Shown here: in pieces, positions 58,644 through 64,000 of the stretch
Position numbering within the stretch: position 1 is the first letter of the stretch
How the letters are laid out: every line of letters starts with the position of its first letter
Assembly: GCA_035235625.1 (NCBI GenBank)
Contig: CP141142.1
Location: 11,934,995 to 11,998,994, forward strand
Origin: Saururus chinensis
Lineage: Eukaryota; Streptophyta; Magnoliopsida; Piperales; Saururaceae
Reading direction: 5' to 3'
DNA length: 64,000 bases
Translations under genes and position numbers: made by a program
The notes under the pieces: model-generated
Told to the model about the DNA's origin: nothing
The model's database searches: none
The model's input: only the letters and a program-made list of their open reading frames with translations

Positions 58644-61600
58644 ATGTCTCCCATGGGAGTTAAACTGCGTGTACAGGACAAACATGTAAGCAGCACATTC
58701 GAGTATTGTTTTGTATTTTAACTTCCATTCCTATCTTAAGTTTCGAAGTTGAACTTAATTTTGGGCTAAAAGCTGGCTTGGACTTGTGGAGGTAGGTCAT
58801 GATTGATAATGGGATTCTGCAGCTAACGCTGTCAAAGCCAGACGGGATTGTTACTGGAATCAGGTATAATGGGGTCGACAATCTGATGGAAATTCAGAAC
58901 GAGGAAGCCAATCGAGGGTAAAGTGACTTCTCGCTTAAATGCTAAACGCTTTTATTCGTGATGTTACCTCTATAAAATAGACGTTATATTTTTCTGTCTA
59001 ATATTAATAATTATATTTAAAATTATAATATTTTTTATTTATATGATAAAATTTATATAAGAAAAAATAAGTTTTAAATAAAATAAAATAAAATTATTAA
59101 TATAGAACGAATAAAATATCTTGATAATCTAATTGTAAAATTGTACAAGATTAAATGTTTAAGTTGGGTGAGATGATTAAACATGACTTGAGCTCAGAGG
59201 TGCTTGGTGTAACAAATTACTTATGCAGTGCAAATTATTCTAGTAAATGCTCTTGCAATCAATTTCGTGAAGCAGGTTATAACCAATTACTTTGGCCCGA
59301 GAGTTTGGTCCAATTGCGTTGTCATGTCACACTGAATATATCACTGGCTAAAATATTGCCAGTGAAATGTAAGAGTCAGTATGATTGATTAGACTACTTA
59401 GAGATAGGTTAAAAACATAGAGGGTCAACCAATGTTTGGACCATTGTTTTAGAAAACTAGACACTGACCACGCCAATCGACCAGTCCATTGGACGTGGTG
59501 GACTTTTTTTAACGGGCCTTTTTAGTTAAGTTGCTGATATACCTACATCATTATGTGTCTAAAAAGCTTTATACTAAGTTTTGATTGGATTGAAAAAAGT
59601 TTGTCTCACTTGATAATAGGAAGGTCGTAACTTTTTTTTCTGTTCAATCAAATGTAAAATTATGTTAGACAGAAAGTGCTCTAGGAAAATTATTATCTAT
59701 TTATTATTACTTCCCCATTGAATTGGGTTTATAGCCGATTGAACCGAAAATACTCTAACCTATCCACTAATTTGGGCTGGCATCCAGGTCAAATTTAAGA
59801 ACAATGGTTTGGAGCCATTATTTTATTATCAAGCACCAGCTTCATTCTGCTTTTTAGCACAAGATTCAAGGTCAAATGAAGGGATATGATATAATGGTCA
59901 AATTTTTCAATACAAAATTATAATGTGACCAAGTTGTGTGGTGGTTTTGGCCTCAACTCTATGAGTGACTAATCATAGTTGCCATCACGGTGTTTGATGT
60001 GTTATTCTGGCTATAATTTACCCTTTTTATGTGAATTTGTATTTAATATATTTTGATTTTTTAGACTAATTATAGTGAGATCTTGATGTATGTTTTTCAT
60101 AGCTAATAAATTAGTTTATGCTCCTTCAGAGATTTTGTATAAAAAAGCAACTCTGTGTACAGCAAGTTAAAAGTATGCTATACCATACGTAATTCCTTGT
60201 TAGACATTTATTTTGGGGGGCCTCAAGGTAACTTAAAAGAGAATTAGTTCAGATTGTGTGCCACTAAATTTGGGTCATTATGACATTTGGACCATTTAAT
60301 TGATGCATATTGTGTTTCGAGAAGCAAGTGAGGTGGCATTTGTGCTAATTTTTATGGCACTTGTAAGTTTGGTTGTCTACTACTTGCAAAAATTCTTCAT
60401 GAGGAGATTTATAGGTTTCATATAGGGAATTTGACCAAACTTGGCTTAAGAAGTGAAGTAGGTTATTAAATGTTTTTTAGTTACTGGCTAGAATGAGCGT
60501 GTATTATGGATATAATATAGTTTAGTTAAGAAATTTTTTAAAAAGATATTATTATATAAAACACCAAGTGTTATAATAAATTTTTATACTATACCAATCC
60601 AATTACACTTATTGTAGGCAACTACGAGCCCAAATCTTTTAATATGTTAATTCCATATAAAAGTACTTAATTGATTGGATTTTATCCTGTAGATTCACTT
60701 CTTATTTCCTCTCTTTGTCTCCTAATAAACATCAGTTAAGATAATTCCTTCTCCACAAATATATAATTATGTTATATATTAACACAAATAAACTCGTAAT
60801 ATGCAACTATGAGTTCAAATCGCATAGGCTAAATATTAGGTCATAGACCAACAAAGGATCATGCAATTCATTTTCATGACCAATTTGATGGTGGGACTCA
60901 TTTAATATAGCTCATCGGGAGATTTCTAATAGTGTAACAATTGCATAAATCCGAACATGTGTAGTATAGGCAAAAATGTAAAAAAATATTATTGAAAGTA
61001 TTTAATATGTGTGGGACCCATAAAATAGTTCAAAAAAACATAGTCATGTTGATCTCATCTAATAGCGCTCGTTTAGAACTTTCTAATGATATCAATAACG
61101 TACAAATCTGAGTTCGTAAGTGAAAGATACAAATTTACAAAATTAAAATCAACATAATGTAAATTATAAGGCTCATGTTGTATCAACAAGTTGTATTAGG
61201 TTGACATGGGGTAATTGTCTAAAGGAATCTAAGTAACTACTTTTACTAAATGCCCTCAAATTATATACTAATTCAAGCTTGTATTTTAAAGGCATCAAAA
61301 TATAAACATGGATGAAATAGGGATTAAGGATTATAAACATGAGTAAAATACACAAAATTTGAAAATTCTATCATTACTAAATTTACTTTCTATACTACTA
61401 TAATATAGCCAACAATTTGTTGTATTTGATTTTATTCATTTAATAAACACTTTAGGGATATGTTAAACCTCTCACCTTCTAAAGTAAGTTTTTTTAAAAA
61501 AAGAGTGTAAAAAATTCATATGTTTCCCATTAACACAATATCTACCTCGACCATAGTTAAAATCAAAATAATCATTTGTTAATTATTCTTCATGATTGAT

Positions 61601-62962
61601 ATACAGGTATTGGGATGTTGTATGGAATGAACCAGGAAAAAGTAATATCTTTGATGTGTAAGTTCTTTTCTTCTTGAGTAATGCTAAGTAAGTTCATTAG
61701 TAGTGTTCTAGTTCAACCTCTTCTTGTAGTGAGAAGTTCTAGGTTCAATCTGCAGCATCTTGAGTGTGTTATATCCATAAGAAAAAATAATTTACACTTA
61801 TGGACCTTCCATCAATTGGCATGTGGGAATAAAGCCCCAAATAAATGCCCACCCATGCGAGCCAGGCCTCAAGCTTGTGTAGTGTTTCTCTTTCTTGATT
61901 TTTATTTTGGTTGAAGTTATTTTTTCATTGTAAAATCTTTCCAATTAATGTCTCATATCATGTAGGATAAGGGGAACAACGTTTAGTGTAATTAAGGAAG
62001 AAGATGATCAAGTAGAGATATCCTTCACCAGAATGTGGAAATCCTCTGAAAGTAGCTGGGTTCCATTAAATATTGATAAGAGGTGGCTTTATAGCTTTGA
62101 TTATCCTTAATCTATTTTTTTAAAATAATTAAATAATAATGCACATAAAAAAATGTGCAGGTTTGTTGTATTGAGAGGGTCATCTGGTTTTTACTCATAT
62201 GGCATCTTTGAGCACTTAAATGAGTGGCCTGCTTTCAACTTGCCAGAAGCTAGGATTGCCTTCAAGATTCGCAAGGATATGTAAGTGTCCACAGTTAATA
62301 TGTTCCTTAACATTATAATATCATTATATTCACAAGCATTTACATACACAACATAATAGTTTTGATAAACATAATGAAATACAAAATATTTTATTTATTA
62401 AAAGCTCCACAAATAAATACTCTCTCTGTTTCAAAATAAGTGTCCCATTTGGTTTTTCAAAATGAACTAAAATGAAAGTTACAGGTTTCATTATATGGCA
62501 TTAACTGACACAAGACAACGTATTATGCCAATGCCGGAAGATCGTCTCTCACCTCGCGGTCAACCATTAGCATACCCTGAAGCAGTTTTACTTATGGATC
62601 CGACCAACTCAAGCCTAAAGGGAGAGGTATAACAAATGCAATAATTTAAAGTATTTGTAAAATTTAGTGATTATGTGACTATAAAGACTTTCCATAACAA
62701 GGAAGAGAAAAGTAAGCAAACAATTCCAATGTTTTATCTACAACAAGGAAGAGAAAAGTAAGCAAATAATTCCAATGTTTTATCTGTATAGGTTGATGAC
62801 AAATATGAATACTCCATTGAAAACAAGGATAACAAGGTTCATGGGTGGATATGTTTTGATCCTCCTATTGGTTTCTGGCAAATTACTCCAAGTGATGAGT
62901 TTCGTACCGGAGGACCACACAAGCAAGACTTAACATCTCATGTTGGACCAGTAACACTTGCG
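58644..62962 (+). CDS. rhamnogalacturonate lyase (polysaccharide lyase family 4), N-terminal seven exons
   Basis: The enzyme cleaves the rhamnogalacturonan-I backbone of pectin by beta-elimination in the cell wall. Exons are 58644-58685, 58796-58917, 61607-61657, 61966-62082, 62161-62280, 62485-62626 and 62792-62962. All introns are GT-AG. The sum is 765 nt, 255 codons, with consistent phases. Family motifs in order: DNGILQLTLSKPDGIVTGIR, YNGVDNLMEI, NRGYWDVVW (across junction 2/3), RGTTFSVI, FVVLRGSSGFYSYGIFEHL, ARIAFKIRKD, RIMPMPEDR, PLAYPEAVLL, GWICFDPPIGFW and PSDEFRTGGPHKQDL. Full proteins are about 640-690 residues, so the rest lies beyond 64000. Start: ATG 58644 is preferred from the TATA-like box and family starts of the form MSPxGVxL. 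In-frame ATGs at 58524 and 58578 are alternatives. No clear signal peptide is seen. Confidence 0.93.
58918..61606 (+). other. intron 2 of the rhamnogalacturonate lyase gene (2.7 kb)
   Basis: It is AT-rich, with no recognised coding sequence or transposon. It is much longer than the other introns in this gene (79-308 bp, apart from exon 1 to 2 at 110 bp), so it may hold an unrecognised insertion. Confidence 0.6.
62420..62475. mobile_element. partial Stowaway-like MITE end in intron 5
   Basis: CTCTCTCTGTTTCAAAATAA resembles a Stowaway terminal repeat. The opposite end is not found, so it is a remnant just before the exon 6 acceptor. Confidence 0.4.
62696..62787. repeat. 46-bp tandem duplication at the intron 6 acceptor
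   Basis: Copies 62696-62741 and 62742-62787 differ at three bases. The second copy ends four bases before the exon 7 start, so the duplication doubled the pyrimidine-containing region while leaving a single AG acceptor (62790-62791). Confidence 0.9.
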
Positions 62963-64000
62963 GTAATTTTTTATGTACTCTTTAGTGCTCTCTATTGATT
63001 GAATTGAGGAGATATGCTGCTAGCTAGCACCACTTATCAACTCTTTTGTTGGATGGAAAGTTCAAATCATTTTTGGATCTTATTTATAAGATATAATGTG
63101 TATAAGATTCTTCAAGCTACAGAAAGTAGTCACGCTTACAATGTTCACATTAAATTCTTTGAGCTACATCATGTCACACATATCACTAGTAGATGGCTGT
63201 AGTTGATGTTTAAATTTAATGTATTGCAATATAGTCATCACCTTTTACAAACTATATGAGAATTTGACTACTCTTTTGGATTATTGGCATGCTACACTTG
63301 ATATTTCTTGTCCTTAGCTTCCCATATAACCTATTAAAGTAATTTTCAAAAGTTTAAAAATCATACTCCCTCCATCCTATATTGAGTCTATTTTTTAAAA
63401 ATATAAATTTAAGGAGGGTGATAAGCACTTTAGACCACAAAAGTACAAAACTTTATCCAACTCTAACTAACTTAGATTCTCATAACTTTTGTTAAATTAT
63501 TATCCTCCTACTACTACAAAAAAGAAGTATATTACAAGCTTTGTACTTGGTAGAAATATGGGAAATAGAATACTTAGTGTGAGATAAATATTTTCTTTGC
63601 CATGAGACATTTTATGTGGCATAGAGGGTATCAAGGTATATATTTTCTACTCATTGCTCCATCAAAAGGTATCAGATTTTGTGCAACAGATATGAACCAC
63701 TTGGTTCAGAGATCAAAATTGCAAAGGTTTTAAAAATATTTTTTGTGGATTTGGTTTCAAAGGGGAAATTAGAAAGGAAGCGGAGAATAATTGATAAGAG
63801 AGAGAGAATTCAATAATTTATGGATAGATTAATTTTTTTCTACTCTATAACTCACTTCATCATTAATCATGACTAAATAAACAAAAAAGTATAGCACTTC
63901 TACATAGTACTAGCCCGAATGGGCTTGCAAACTAATATCACATTAGTAACTCTCTGCTTAAGGCATTGAATTGGTCTCATATCAAGTATTTTATTACCTT
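62963..64000 (+). other. start of intron 7 of the lyase gene, no further exon seen
   Basis: It begins GTAATT after Ala codon GCG. The next lyase exon, which in the family continues the catalytic domain, was not found up to the window edge. A Stowaway-like end (CTCCCTCCATCC) occurs at 63365. Confidence 0.6.

Noticed and set aside
61681-61914. ORF and a GGTTCAATC box in intron 3 of the lyase, SINE-like
   Set aside because: Only one promoter-box resemblance, no tRNA-like head or tail repeat, and no duplication.

Overview
This window is nuclear DNA of a flowering plant. It is AT-rich, has intron-containing genes with GT/AG splice junctions, and is packed with Ty1/copia and Ty3/gypsy LTR retrotransposons. 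The recognisable host genes are plant types: rhamnogalacturonate lyase, a DUF26/Gnk2-type cysteine-rich protein, and a plant-type protein of unknown function. The species cannot be named from the sequence. No rRNA, tRNA or prokaryotic signal was seen.

Layout. 1-1390 is the 5' end of a minus-strand gypsy element (gag, primer-binding site, 370-bp LTR) running off the left edge. 1452-1789 is a frameshifted, truncated DUF26 gene. 3729-7882 (minus) holds five exons of a plant gene of unknown function, with a 298-bp solo LTR and a 105-bp tandem duplication in its third intron. 7.9-14.2 kb is mostly unassigned, with small repeats and one GC-rich patch. From 14.2 to 57.7 kb nearly everything that can be assigned is LTR retrotransposon.

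The retrotransposon block can be unpacked by matching target-site duplications (TSDs). A 3.2-kb solo LTR (14171-20589, TSD TTACT) is split by another solo LTR (15025-18278, TSD AGTGT). A copia gag (21229-22170 and 40810-41800) is split by an 18.6-kb stack. The stack is LTR Z (22176-40804, TSD AAAAG), containing chromovirus X (LTR 23135-32439 plus decayed pol). X contains a solo LTR (24244-25675, TSD GTCCT), a complete two-LTR gypsy element (26329-31696, TSD GGGTG), and a solo LTR (34027-39822, TSD GAAGA). That last solo LTR is itself split by another (35179-37281). A minus-strand gypsy element follows (44343-48968). Next is a copia element (49118-57700, TSD ATCAT) containing one more long LTR (49832-52004). 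All retroelement reading frames are broken.

58644-62962 (plus) carries the first seven exons (255 codons, frame kept across every junction) of a rhamnogalacturonate lyase whose remaining exons lie beyond the right edge. The copia element ends about 0.94 kb upstream of its start codon.

The most unusual signal is in the long chromovirus-type LTRs. Divergent copies share a roughly 100-bp module near the sense 3' end, a hairpin near the sense 5' end whose two arms change together between copies, and family-specific tandem arrays of stem-loop units. This suggests conserved DNA or RNA structure in otherwise fast-evolving LTRs.
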